A stretch of DNA of 63,456 nucleotides from an uncultured Pseudomonadota bacterium (GTDB lineage Bacteria; Pseudomonadota; Gammaproteobacteria; Steroidobacterales; Steroidobacteraceae): positions 1 through 63,456 of the forward strand of contig CAMLGF010000017.1 in NCBI GenBank assembly GCA_946479515.1, in the 5' to 3' direction. The translations under genes and the position numbers were made by a program. Below, one piece after another: positions 37,414 to 45,722 of this stretch (the first letter of the stretch is position 1; every line of letters starts with the position of its first letter). Below the pieces are notes generated by a model. The model searched no databases. It was not told the origin of the DNA and worked only from the letters and a program-made list of their open reading frames with translations.

Positions 37414-38048
37414 GCCGCTGTCGCGAGTGGGGTGACGGCGAGCGTGTCGAGGCGGCGGCGCGCACCCTCGAGAGCGGCGGCGCGCGCCTCCGCGCCGTAG
37501 CCGATCTTCTCGGCGTGCACGAAGCTCACGTCCTGCAGGCCGATGAAGCCCAGCAGGTGGCGCAGGTACGGTTCCTGGAAATCGACGGCGGCCGCCGGTC
37601 CCTCGCTGTACAGGCCGCCGCGAGATTCGATGACGATCACGCGCTTGCCGCCCAGCAGGCCTCGCGGTCCATCCGAGGAATACGAAAACGTTTCGCCGGC
37701 GCGCAGCACATGGTCGAACCAGGCACGCAGGCCGGTGGCGACACCGAAGTTGTACATCGGCGCGCCGATGATGACGGTATCGGCCGCGCGCAGCTCGGCG
37801 ATCAGCTGATCGGACAACTGGCGCGCCGCGCGCTCGGCGGCCGTGGCCGGCGTGCCGCGGACCCCGTTGAGCGTGCTCGTCTGCAGATGCGGTACCGGGT
37901 TCGCGCCGAGATCCCGGCGCACGACCCGCGCGCCCGGGGCATCGCGCAGCACCGTGGCGAGGGCATGCTCCACCAGTTCCCGCGACACCGATCCCTCGCC
38001 GGCCGCGCTGCTGTTGATGACCAGAATGGTGTGCGGGCGGGTATCCAT
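37410..38048 (-). CDS. azoR: FMN-dependent NADH-azoreductase
   Basis: A 212-residue flavodoxin-like enzyme (AzoR). The FMN phosphate loop is ILVINSSAAGEGSVSRELVEHAL, followed by PMYNFGVATGLRAWFDHVLRAGETFSY and IVIESRGGLYSEGPAAAVDFQEPYLRHLLGFIGL, all family hallmarks. It reduces quinones and azo bonds by two electrons and protects against thiol or quinone stress. It is divergent from a LysR-type regulator, with a palindrome between them, the usual layout for LysR control. Confidence 0.93.
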
Positions 38049-38071
38049 GATCGACTCCTTGCCAGTTGCGA

Positions 38072-38091
38072 ATGAGGTTGCGTGGCCTCAT
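38072..38091. promoter_or_regulatory. Candidate LysR operator between azoR and its regulator
   Basis: ATGAGG-N8-CCTCAT, a perfect 6-bp inverted repeat that contains a T-N(11+)-A type core, 24 bp upstream of the azoR ATG. This is the expected place for the divergent LysR protein to bind. Confidence 0.55.
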
Positions 38092-38163
38092 CTTTGCGTT
38101 CCGGAAAGCGGTCGAGTAGCCGTCCAAAATGCGACGCCGCGTCGCGAAAACTGGAACACAAGC

Positions 38164-39045
38164 ATGGAAATCGAGGATATTCAGGCCTTTGTGACGGTGG
38201 CGGACGCCGGCGGGGTCAGCGCCGCGGCCCAGCGACTGGGCACCAGCAAGTCCATCGTCAGCCGCCGGTTGGCGCGACTCGAGAAGTCGCTGGGCGCCAC
38301 CCTGCTGACGCGCTCGACGCGCGGCGCATCGCTCACCGAGGCCGGCGCCACCTTCCGCGAGCATGCCGCGCGCATCGCCGCCGAGGCCGAGGCGGCACGC
38401 GACGCGTTGTCTGCGGACGGCACCGTTCGCGGGCGGTTGCGAGTGGCGGTGCCGTTGTCCTTCGGCGCCACGCATTTCGCGCCGGTGCTCGCGCAGCTCG
38501 CCGCGCGCTATGCCGAGCTCGAGATCCAGGCGTCGTTCAGCGATCGCATGGTGGACCTGGTGTCCGAGGGCTTCGACGCCGCCATCCGGCTGGGTGTGCT
38601 CGACGATTCGAACCTGGTGGCCCGCCGCATCGCGCCCTTCGGTGGAAAGCTGGTGGCCAGCCCGGACTATCTGGCGAAGCACGGCACCCCGCGCAGCGTC
38701 GAGGAGCTGCTGGCGCACGCGACCATCAACCGGATCAACGACGAGTGGCCGCTGGTACATGCGGGCAAGCCGCTCACCGTGCATCCGCGCAATACCCGCT
38801 TCACGGCCGACAACGGCGCGGCCCTCGTACCGGCGGCGCTCGCCGGGCTGGGCATCGCGCTGCTGCCGAATTTCCTGATCAGCGAGCACCTGGCGAACGG
38901 CGCCCTGGTGCAGGTGATGCCCGACCATCCCATGCCCGAGGCCGGCGTCTACGTGGTGCGGCCGCCCGGCGGCAGTGCCCCCTGCAAGGTGCGCGTGCTC
39001 ATCGACATCATGGTGGAGCGCTTCGGCGAGCGCATCAGCTGCTGA
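38164..39045 (+). CDS. LysR-family transcriptional regulator (likely controls azoR)
   Basis: A 293-residue LysR regulator: winged helix at about 3-60 (IEDIQAFVTVADAGGVSAAAQRLGTSKSIVSRRLARLEKSLGATLLTR), then a periplasmic-binding-protein-like effector domain at about 90-290, in the CrgA/DsdC-like subgroup. ATG 38164 opens the conserved start; the frame continues upstream antisense to azoR. The divergent arrangement with azoR suggests activation by quinones or azo dyes, an inference from layout. Confidence 0.88.
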   Translation: MEIEDIQAFVTVADAGGVSAAAQRLGTSKSIVSRRLARLEKSLGATLLTRSTRGASLTEAGATFREHAARIAAEAEAARDALSADGTVRGRLRVAVPLSFGATHFAPVLAQLAARYAELEIQASFSDRMVDLVSEGFDAAIRLGVLDDSNLVARRIAPFGGKLVASPDYLAKHGTPRSVEELLAHATINRINDEWPLVHAGKPLTVHPRNTRFTADNGAALVPAALAGLGIALLPNFLISEHLANGALVQVMPDHPMPEAGVYVVRPPGGSAPCKVRVLIDIMVERFGERISC

Positions 39046-39048
39046 TGA

Positions 39049-41127
39049 CTAACTACCTTCGGGCTGCCGCCAGCGGGCGAACACCCGCTCGAGGTCGGTT
39101 TCCGTGCCGACGATGCCGGCCATGAGCTGGCGGCCGAGCTCGCGATAGCTGTCGAACTGCAGCTCGCCATAGAACTGATTGGACGTGGGCTGATTGGGGA
39201 ATTCCGGGTTGGTGCGCCAGTAGCCGTAGATGTCCGCGCCCAGGTGCTCGCGCAGCAGGGCCTTGAGATAGAGAATTTCTCCCCGGCTGCCGTCCGCGTA
39301 CATCACCGTGCCCAGCAGGTGCGCGCGCTTGCGGATGTCGGTGCCGTTGGCATGGAACAGCGGGTCCGCGCACAGGTCGATCTCGGCGCCCAGGTCGGCC
39401 CGCGCCCGCTGCACGGCCTGGCCGAGATCCGCGAGCGTGCAGGCCGGGTCCGCCCCCGCGTCGCTCACGATGATGTAACGGCAACGGCGGCGCAGCAGCT
39501 CGTACACACCGAGGTTCTCGAAGTGCCCGCCGTCGGCCAGGTGGATGCGCGCGTCCGTTTCCGAGAGGCCCACGCCCAGCATCTCGCGCAGCATGAGCTG
39601 GTACCAGGCCGGGAAGCGCCAGCGCTTCGGCTCCTGGCGCGGGTTGCGCAGCCATACGCCGAGCCGCACGTTGAGCAGCGTCATGAGAAAGCTCACCGGA
39701 CGGGATTTCGTCGCGTAGGTGTCGGGATCGACGGCCGCGCCGGACACCGAGAACGCGGTCGAGAGCGTGAGCTCGCCACGTAGATAGTCGGCGGTGCGCC
39801 GGTAGCCAGTCGCCGCCGAGCCGCAGTACAGCGGCGTCAGGATCATGTTCTCGCCATTGCGCGCGCGCAGCTTGGCGTCCGTCGAGCTCGTGGTGTTCAG
39901 CGTGGTGTTGATGATGTGGAAGGGGCCGCCCGATTCGGCGCGCACGTCCGTGAGCCGGAAGGTCATCGGGTGAGTTTCCTGCCGGCCGTCCACTGACTGC
40001 GGAACCTGCACCCGGGGCAGGAACGCCTCCGCGAGCCGGCTGCGGTAGTAGCTGTGCATGGAGATGGCGTTGATGTCGCAGACCAGGGCGAACAGGATCG
40101 ACAGCCCCAGCCAGAGCATGAATGCGGAGGTTTCGAGCAGCCGCGTGTGATGAGCCAGGTGGTAGAGCCCGGTGAACAGCCCGGCGAGCACCAGGATGAG
40201 CCCGAGCATGGCGAAGGTGTCCGCGTGCTCGCCCTGCTTGCCGGCCTGGCGCACGGACCAGGCGCCGGTGATCAGCGGCACCAGCCAGGTGGCGTGGCGC
40301 GTGACATCGTCGGCCGCGTCCATCTTCACCAGCTGCAGGGCCGTTTCCTCGATGCCCGCCAGCACGGGCAACAGGCCCGCGCCGATGCAGGCCAGACTGC
40401 TGCCCAGCAACACCCCCAGGCGCTGGCGGAGGTACTGCCCGGCGGTCATCTGCCGCAGCGGCGGCAACAGCGTGCTCAGCGCGAACACCAGCGTGGCCAG
40501 CAGGTAGGTGGCGAACAGTGAGATGCCGATGAGCGTGAGCACCATGAAGCCATCGTGGGCGTTGACCGCGCCCGCGCCGGGCAGGTGCAGCTGCGGCGGC
40601 CAGTTGAACTCGAACCAGTCGCCCGAGGCGAGGCCGATGGCCAGCAGGAAGACCGGCAACAGCACGAACAGATTGAGCAGGGTTCCCGAGAGGATGCTCG
40701 CCGCCAGGGTCCAGCCCGACAGACCGCTGCCCGTGATGAGATAGCGGCCGTGCGCGCGCAGCCAGTCGAGCACCGTGCCCGAGCCGTCGGCCAGCGGCAG
40801 CGCGCCGAGCTGCTGCGAAGCCGAGGCCGGCACGTGCGCGCGCAGCCAGGTCACGCAGGAACCGATGTAACCGCCGCCGGACACGGTCGATAGATAGTCG
40901 ACGCGATTCAGCAAGCCGCTGCGCGCCAGCGTCTGCAGCACGCCCATGTTGAAGGCGGCGGAGCGGATGCCGCCACCCGACAGCGCCAGGCCGAGGTGCG
41001 GCGCATCCGCCGGCACGCCGCCCGCGGCGGCGCGCCGCTGCTCGATCCAGCGCACCTCTTCGGCGGCGACCGCGGCGAAATCGGCGCGATATTCGCCGGC
41101 CTCACCACCGGGCTCGCGCGCGCTCAC
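39049..41127 (-). CDS. Patatin-like phospholipase with internal membrane segments
   Basis: A 692-residue lipid hydrolase. The oxyanion stretch LGLALSGGGIRSAAFNMG is at about 44-61, followed by the nucleophile motif DYLSTVSGGGYIGS, in which the position two before Ser is Thr rather than Gly. The catalytic Asp lies far downstream in IHLADGGHFENLGVYELLRR (about 530). Between them are about five to six predicted membrane helices (for example LFVLLPVFLLAIGLA, VLTLIGISLFATYLLATLV, LGLILVLAGLFTGL). The start is taken as GTG 41127, because it overlaps the upstream cytochrome's TGA as GTGA. It probably acts on phospholipids or acyl esters at the membrane. Confidence 0.8.
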   Translation of the reverse strand: MSAREPGGEAGEYRADFAAVAAEEVRWIEQRRAAAGGVPADAPHLGLALSGGGIRSAAFNMGVLQTLARSGLLNRVDYLSTVSGGGYIGSCVTWLRAHVPASASQQLGALPLADGSGTVLDWLRAHGRYLITGSGLSGWTLAASILSGTLLNLFVLLPVFLLAIGLASGDWFEFNWPPQLHLPGAGAVNAHDGFMVLTLIGISLFATYLLATLVFALSTLLPPLRQMTAGQYLRQRLGVLLGSSLACIGAGLLPVLAGIEETALQLVKMDAADDVTRHATWLVPLITGAWSVRQAGKQGEHADTFAMLGLILVLAGLFTGLYHLAHHTRLLETSAFMLWLGLSILFALVCDINAISMHSYYRSRLAEAFLPRVQVPQSVDGRQETHPMTFRLTDVRAESGGPFHIINTTLNTTSSTDAKLRARNGENMILTPLYCGSAATGYRRTADYLRGELTLSTAFSVSGAAVDPDTYATKSRPVSFLMTLLNVRLGVWLRNPRQEPKRWRFPAWYQLMLREMLGVGLSETDARIHLADGGHFENLGVYELLRRRCRYIIVSDAGADPACTLADLGQAVQRARADLGAEIDLCADPLFHANGTDIRKRAHLLGTVMYADGSRGEILYLKALLREHLGADIYGYWRTNPEFPNQPTSNQFYGELQFDSYRELGRQLMAGIVGTETDLERVFARWRQPEGS

Positions 41128-43400
41128 AGGTCGCGTCCCCACAGCCGACACACCGGCGGCCGGTAGCCGGCGGGCGTCGCCGGGTCCTCGTGCACCTTGA
41201 GGTACTCGATGAGCGCGTAACGCTCCTCGTCGGTGAATTCCGGTCCGATCACTTCGCTCGGCAGCGGGTTGCCCTTCGGGTCGGCGAGATGCCGGCGCCA
41301 GGTGGCGGCGTCGGCCGCGAATGCATGGCCGGTGTTCCAGTTGCCCTTGATGGTGGTGTCGAGCCAGAAGCCGTCGTCGTCGCCATCCGCGTCGGGCACG
41401 GTGACATAGCCCACGTGCTCCGGGTCGTACTCGCGCCGGCCGACGAAGAATCGCTGGTCGCGCTTCGCCGGCGGCAGCAGCATCTGGTACAGCGTGGGCA
41501 CCGAGCCGTTGTGCAGGAAGGGCGCCGTCGCCCAGACGCCGGCCAGCGGCCGCGGCTTGTAGCCGCGGATCTCCTGCGGCAAGTCGAGCGCGCCGAAGCC
41601 CTCCAGGCATTGCTGCGTGTCGTAGTCGATGCCCTGGTCGGCGTAGAAGCGGTTCTTGATCAGGATGCCGACGAGATTGAGCGCGAGACCCTCGCTCAGC
41701 TTGTGTATGTCCAGTCGATCGATCGTGGCATCCACGCTCGCCCAGCCATGGTGCAGATCCCAGAGCAGATTCACCAGGTGGCACTGTTCGTCGCAGTCCA
41801 GCGGATCTTCCGGGCGGTGATCCGCGTCCGGAATCTCGGGCAGCGGCGAGATCGCCCTGCCCACGGCGTCGGCCACGGCGATGTAGTCGGGCTCGAACAC
41901 CACGAACGGGCGTAGCGGCGATGGCTCGGGAACCGGAAAGGCGGCCAGCGCAGCCGTCAAGCCGGCGTCGGGCGCGCCGCGTTCGGCGCGCAGTCTCACG
42001 ACTTCGCTCAGGCGAAAGCGGACGTCGCGGGCGAGCGCGGTCATGAGCAGAGGGCTCAGCGCGCGGGCCAGCTGTGCCTGGGTCAGGCCCGTTTCGGACA
42101 GGTCGTAATGCCGCTCCATGAAGCCTTGCGCGGCCGTCGGATCGGTGCCGATGTGCTCGAGCGGAATCACTTCGATGCGCCACTCCAGCCCTTGCGGCTT
42201 GAGCGGCGCCGTCGCCCGCGCGCGCGCGGGCTCGGAGACGTGCGGCCCGTGGCAGCCGCGGCAGTGCTGCTCGAACAAGCGCTGACCGCGCGCCGCCTTG
42301 TCACGGTCGATGGCGCCGAGGATGTGCTCAGGCCAGCGTGGTGGCTTCAGCATCTGCAATGCGTGTTCGATGCGCGTGAGGCCGGCGACGTCGACCGAGC
42401 TGCGAAAGCGCTCGGCTGCCGGCAGGGGCTCCTGCATGTCGCTGCGCAACGGGGCGATCGCGCCCACGCCCAACGCCTCGCCCACGTTGCGCGCCAGCGG
42501 CTGCGCCACCGAGCCGTTGTACTGCACCCAGTCGAACTTCCAGATGTTCCACACGTACGGATAGCTCACCGGCGCGTCGCCGGTCTGGTAGTTGGCGGGC
42601 ACCAGGTGATCGCCGAAGGCGGTGTTGCCGATGCGGCCCAGTGCGTCGGTGCGGCCGAAGCCCTCCGCCAGTGGATAGAGTTTGCGCAGCGGGTTGTTCT
42701 GGCCACTGTGCAGCATGGTGGAGATGGTGGTGCGCAGCGCCGCGCGCAGGTGCGGTTTGCCGCGGGGATAGCCGTCGCCCAGCACGTTCTTCGCGAAGCG
42801 ATCGAACTTCCAGGGGCTGGCGACGGTGTTGATCAGCGCCGCCGCGAGCTCGGGCACGAAATTGCCGCGCGACATGTCCGTGAACGCGTGCATGGCCGGG
42901 CCGCCGTCGATGCGGATGGCCTGGGTACGCCCGCCGCGCGTGTACTGGATCTCACCCGAATGACAGGCCGCGCAGGTGATGTCCAGCACGTATTCGCCGA
43001 TGCCCGGATCGAAGTGCCGGGTGAAGCCGATGGGCAGCTGGTCGGGATTGGCCGCCGTCGGCTTCGGATCCACCAGGAAGCGGTAACGACGCATGTGATC
43101 CGGGTCGGCGAAGCGCTTGCGGGAGAACGGCTGCTCCAGGTGCACGAACCAGTCGTAGCGGACCGCGCCTGTCGATGCGCCCTGCGGCATCGAGGTGCCC
43201 TGCGCAGTGTAGTAGTAGGTCTCGCGCAGCGGCGAATCCTGTTTTTCGCCCCAGCCCTGGTCCAGCCAGACGTATTCGTTCACGGGTTCGAGCGCCGGAA
43301 TGGTGTGTACCGGCCACCAGACGAACCAGGCGAACAGGGCCACTGCCGCCAGCGCCAACACCGCTGCAATCCCTGCAACCCACTTGAGCCCCTTACGCAT
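41124..43400 (-). CDS. Di-haem cytochrome c of the peroxidase/MauG/RoxA superfamily
   Basis: A 758-residue exported or membrane-anchored protein with one N-terminal hydrophobic helix (about 6-28). Two haem c motifs are present: CAACH at about 143-147 and CRGCH at about 380-384, 237 residues apart. Stretches such as GWGEKQDSP...YYYTAQGTS...YDWFVHLEQPF resemble rubber oxygenase RoxA and its relatives, which cleave polyisoprene. The superfamily also includes di-haem peroxidases and MauG. CDEQCH near residue 540 is CxxxCH and not a normal haem site. It is coupled to the patatin gene by a 4-nt overlap, so the two may act together on a hydrophobic substrate. The substrate is a guess. Confidence 0.68.
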   Translation of the reverse strand: MRKGLKWVAGIAAVLALAAVALFAWFVWWPVHTIPALEPVNEYVWLDQGWGEKQDSPLRETYYYTAQGTSMPQGASTGAVRYDWFVHLEQPFSRKRFADPDHMRRYRFLVDPKPTAANPDQLPIGFTRHFDPGIGEYVLDITCAACHSGEIQYTRGGRTQAIRIDGGPAMHAFTDMSRGNFVPELAAALINTVASPWKFDRFAKNVLGDGYPRGKPHLRAALRTTISTMLHSGQNNPLRKLYPLAEGFGRTDALGRIGNTAFGDHLVPANYQTGDAPVSYPYVWNIWKFDWVQYNGSVAQPLARNVGEALGVGAIAPLRSDMQEPLPAAERFRSSVDVAGLTRIEHALQMLKPPRWPEHILGAIDRDKAARGQRLFEQHCRGCHGPHVSEPARARATAPLKPQGLEWRIEVIPLEHIGTDPTAAQGFMERHYDLSETGLTQAQLARALSPLLMTALARDVRFRLSEVVRLRAERGAPDAGLTAALAAFPVPEPSPLRPFVVFEPDYIAVADAVGRAISPLPEIPDADHRPEDPLDCDEQCHLVNLLWDLHHGWASVDATIDRLDIHKLSEGLALNLVGILIKNRFYADQGIDYDTQQCLEGFGALDLPQEIRGYKPRPLAGVWATAPFLHNGSVPTLYQMLLPPAKRDQRFFVGRREYDPEHVGYVTVPDADGDDDGFWLDTTIKGNWNTGHAFAADAATWRRHLADPKGNPLPSEVIGPEFTDEERYALIEYLKVHEDPATPAGYRPPVCRLWGRDL

Positions 43401-43459
43401 CGCGTTACTCCCTGGCGAAACTGCCGCATACTCCCGGGCAAACTACCCCAGGCGGCAGG

Positions 43460-45205
43460 ATGGCGATTGTGGACTGGCTCAAGGATGTTGCAACACTGCG
43501 CGCACGCCGGCGTGCGCTCTTTTGTTTGTTAGTCGGGTTTGCGATTCCGGTTTTCGGGGATTCCCCCACCGTGCTCACTCTCTATGCCGACCAGCCGCTG
43601 CACATCGAACGGCTGGCGACTCACGTGGGCCTGCTGGAGGACCGCGGCGGCCAGCTCGGCATCGACGAGGTCGCCGCGCATCCGGGATTCGTCGCGGGTT
43701 CGCCCGCCGCAGCCAACGTCGGCTTCACCTCCTCGGCCTGGTGGGTGCGGCTCAGCCTGCACAATCCCTCGAATCAACCCCGCCTGGTATACCTGCGCCA
43801 GGGCTATCCACTCATCGACTCGGTGCAGCTGTTCGCACCGATGCGCGACGGCGGCTGGCGAACCGTGGTGACCGGGGACCGGCAGCCCTTCGATTCGCGG
43901 CCGGTGGCGCACCGCGACTTCCTGTTTCCCCTGACCCTCGAGCCCGGTCGGGAGGAGACGGTATTTCTGCGCTTCGCCTCCCAGGGGCCCATCGACATCG
44001 ACCTCTCGCTGCTCGACGGCGACGAACTGGTCGCGGCCGTGGGCCAGGAGCAGACGGCGTACGGCATCTACTTCGGTTGCGTGCTCATGCTGCTGGTGTG
44101 GAGCGGTCTCGTGTTCCTGGCGGTGCGCGACGGCGCCTTCCTCGCCTACTTCGCGTACGTGGCGACCTTCGGCTTGTACATGTCGGTGAACACCGGCTTG
44201 GCCTTCCAGTACCTGTGGCCCGACAGCCCGCAGTGGGCCAACGCCTGCCTGCTGATCCTGCTGAACGTGTCGCTCATCACGGCATTGCAGTTCTCCATCA
44301 CCATCCTGCGCGCGCGCGACTACACCCCGCGGCTGGAGCGCGTGGCGCGCCTGCTGCAGCTGCTAGCGTTGGCAGGCGTGGCGCTCAACCCTGTGCTGCC
44401 GTACGCGGTGCTGGTGCGTCCGGTCACCTTCCTCATCCTGGTATCGGTCATCTTCATGATCGCCTTCGGCATCGTGAGCCTGCTCGCGGGGTCGCGGCCC
44501 GCGAAGCTGTACGTGATCGCGTGGACCGCCTTCCTCAGCGGATCGATCGTGTTCCTGCTGAAGAACTTCGGCGTTCTGCCGCACACGTTCATGACCCAGC
44601 ACAGCTGGCAGGTGGGGTCGCTGCTCGAGATGATCCTGCTGTCGATGACGCTGAGCAGCCGCATGAACGAACTGAAGGAGCAGAGCCGCACCGACCCGCT
44701 GACGCTGCTCGGCAATCGCCGCCTGTTCGACGACAAACTACCCGCCGAGTTCGAGAGCGCGCGCGAGAGCCGCACGCCGCTGTCGCTGCTGGTGCTGGAC
44801 ATCGACTACTTCAAGGCGTTCAACGATCGTCACGGGCATTCGCAGGGCGACGAGGCGGTGAAGCTGGTGGGCGGCGCGCTGCGCCGCCACGCGCGCAAGC
44901 CCGTGCTCGCCTGCCGCTATGGCGGAGACGAGTTCTGCGTGATCCTGCCCGGCGCGGATGCGCAGGCGGCCGCGCTGATCGCCGAGCGCTTGCGCGCCAC
45001 GGTGCAGGCCGCGCGGCACGACGAGTTCGCCATCTCCATCAGCGTGGGGTACGCCTCGTTCACGGGCGGCGAGTTCGCCACGCCCGACCAGTTCTTCCAG
45101 GCGGCCGACGCAGCGCTGTATTCCGCCAAGGAGCAGGGCCGCAACCGCGTCGCCGGCTTCCAGGGCGGACGCCGCGCCGACGACGCCCCGCTGTCGGCGG
45201 CCTGA
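43460..45205 (+). CDS. Diguanylate cyclase with 7TMR-DISM sensor
   Basis: A 581-residue membrane signalling protein. After a signal peptide or first helix, residues 45-190 form a 7TMR-DISMED2 extracellular carbohydrate-binding-like domain, residues about 200-390 contain seven membrane helices, and the GGDEF domain follows at about 415-570. The active site is GGDEF (about 488-492), so synthesis of c-di-GMP is expected. The inhibitory RxxD site five residues before it reads RKPV, so product feedback may be absent. It is divergent from the di-haem cytochrome, with only 59 bp between. Confidence 0.92.
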   Translation: MAIVDWLKDVATLRARRRALFCLLVGFAIPVFGDSPTVLTLYADQPLHIERLATHVGLLEDRGGQLGIDEVAAHPGFVAGSPAAANVGFTSSAWWVRLSLHNPSNQPRLVYLRQGYPLIDSVQLFAPMRDGGWRTVVTGDRQPFDSRPVAHRDFLFPLTLEPGREETVFLRFASQGPIDIDLSLLDGDELVAAVGQEQTAYGIYFGCVLMLLVWSGLVFLAVRDGAFLAYFAYVATFGLYMSVNTGLAFQYLWPDSPQWANACLLILLNVSLITALQFSITILRARDYTPRLERVARLLQLLALAGVALNPVLPYAVLVRPVTFLILVSVIFMIAFGIVSLLAGSRPAKLYVIAWTAFLSGSIVFLLKNFGVLPHTFMTQHSWQVGSLLEMILLSMTLSSRMNELKEQSRTDPLTLLGNRRLFDDKLPAEFESARESRTPLSLLVLDIDYFKAFNDRHGHSQGDEAVKLVGGALRRHARKPVLACRYGGDEFCVILPGADAQAAALIAERLRATVQAARHDEFAISISVGYASFTGGEFATPDQFFQAADAALYSAKEQGRNRVAGFQGGRRADDAPLSAA

Positions 45206-45250
45206 CACGGACGACGCCCCTGCGCGGCAAATAGCCATTGCCTTTACTAC

Positions 45251-45281
45251 TACAGGTGTCATAGGCTAGTCCACAGCTGTA
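45251..45281. promoter_or_regulatory. Two BlaI-type operators ahead of locus 2
   Basis: TACAGGTGTC (45251-45260) and CACAGCTGTA (45272-45281) each match TACA-N2-TGTA with one mismatch. They are 21 bp apart, two helical turns. They end just before the GTG/ATG start of the second blaI, so autorepression is likely. Confidence 0.65.
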
Positions 45282-45290
45282 GTGACCGAG

Positions 45291-45722
45291 ATGGCGATGA
45301 CCCAGCCCGCGAAGACCCAGGCCCCAAAGCTGCAACCCAAGCTGAGCGCGCTCGAACTGCGCATCATGAACGAGCTGTGGACGCGCGGTTCGCTGTCGAT
45401 CCGCGAGATCCACGAGGCGGTGGTGAAGAAGGACCGGCCGGCGTACACGACGGTGCAGACCATGGTGTACCGCCTCGAGGCCAAGGGCGCGCTGCGCCGC
45501 ACCCGCAAGATCGGCAATGCGCACGTATTCGAAGCCACCACCACGCGCGCCTCGGTCCAGACCCGCCTGCTCAAGGAACTGCTGGGTCTGTTCGGCGGCA
45601 GCGCCCGACCTGTGATGGCGCACCTGGTCGAGATGGGCAAGATCTCCAAGGAAGACATCGACGATGCCCAGAAGCTGCTGCGCGAACATGCCGCACGCGG
45701 CGACAAGGACGCGACCAGATGA
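45291..45722 (+). CDS. blaI: BlaI/MecI-family transcriptional repressor (locus 2)
   Basis: A repressor of about 143 residues. The winged helix lies at about 17-85 (LSALELRIMNELWTRGSLSIREIHEAVVKKDRPAYTTVQTMVYRLEAKGAL), followed by a helical dimerisation part (ARPVMAHLVEMGKISKEDIDDAQKLL). ATG 45291 is preferred; GTG 45282 and ATG 45297 are also in frame. The stop overlaps the M56 start as ATGA, the standard blaI-blaR1 coupling. Upstream TACA-N2-TGTA sites point to autoregulation. Confidence 0.92.
   Translation: MAMTQPAKTQAPKLQPKLSALELRIMNELWTRGSLSIREIHEAVVKKDRPAYTTVQTMVYRLEAKGALRRTRKIGNAHVFEATTTRASVQTRLLKELLGLFGGSARPVMAHLVEMGKISKEDIDDAQKLLREHAARGDKDATR

Noticed and set aside
41750..41850. Possible third haem site CDEQCH in the di-haem cytochrome
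   Set aside because: Spacing is CxxxCH, not CxxCH; RoxA-type proteins carry two haems.
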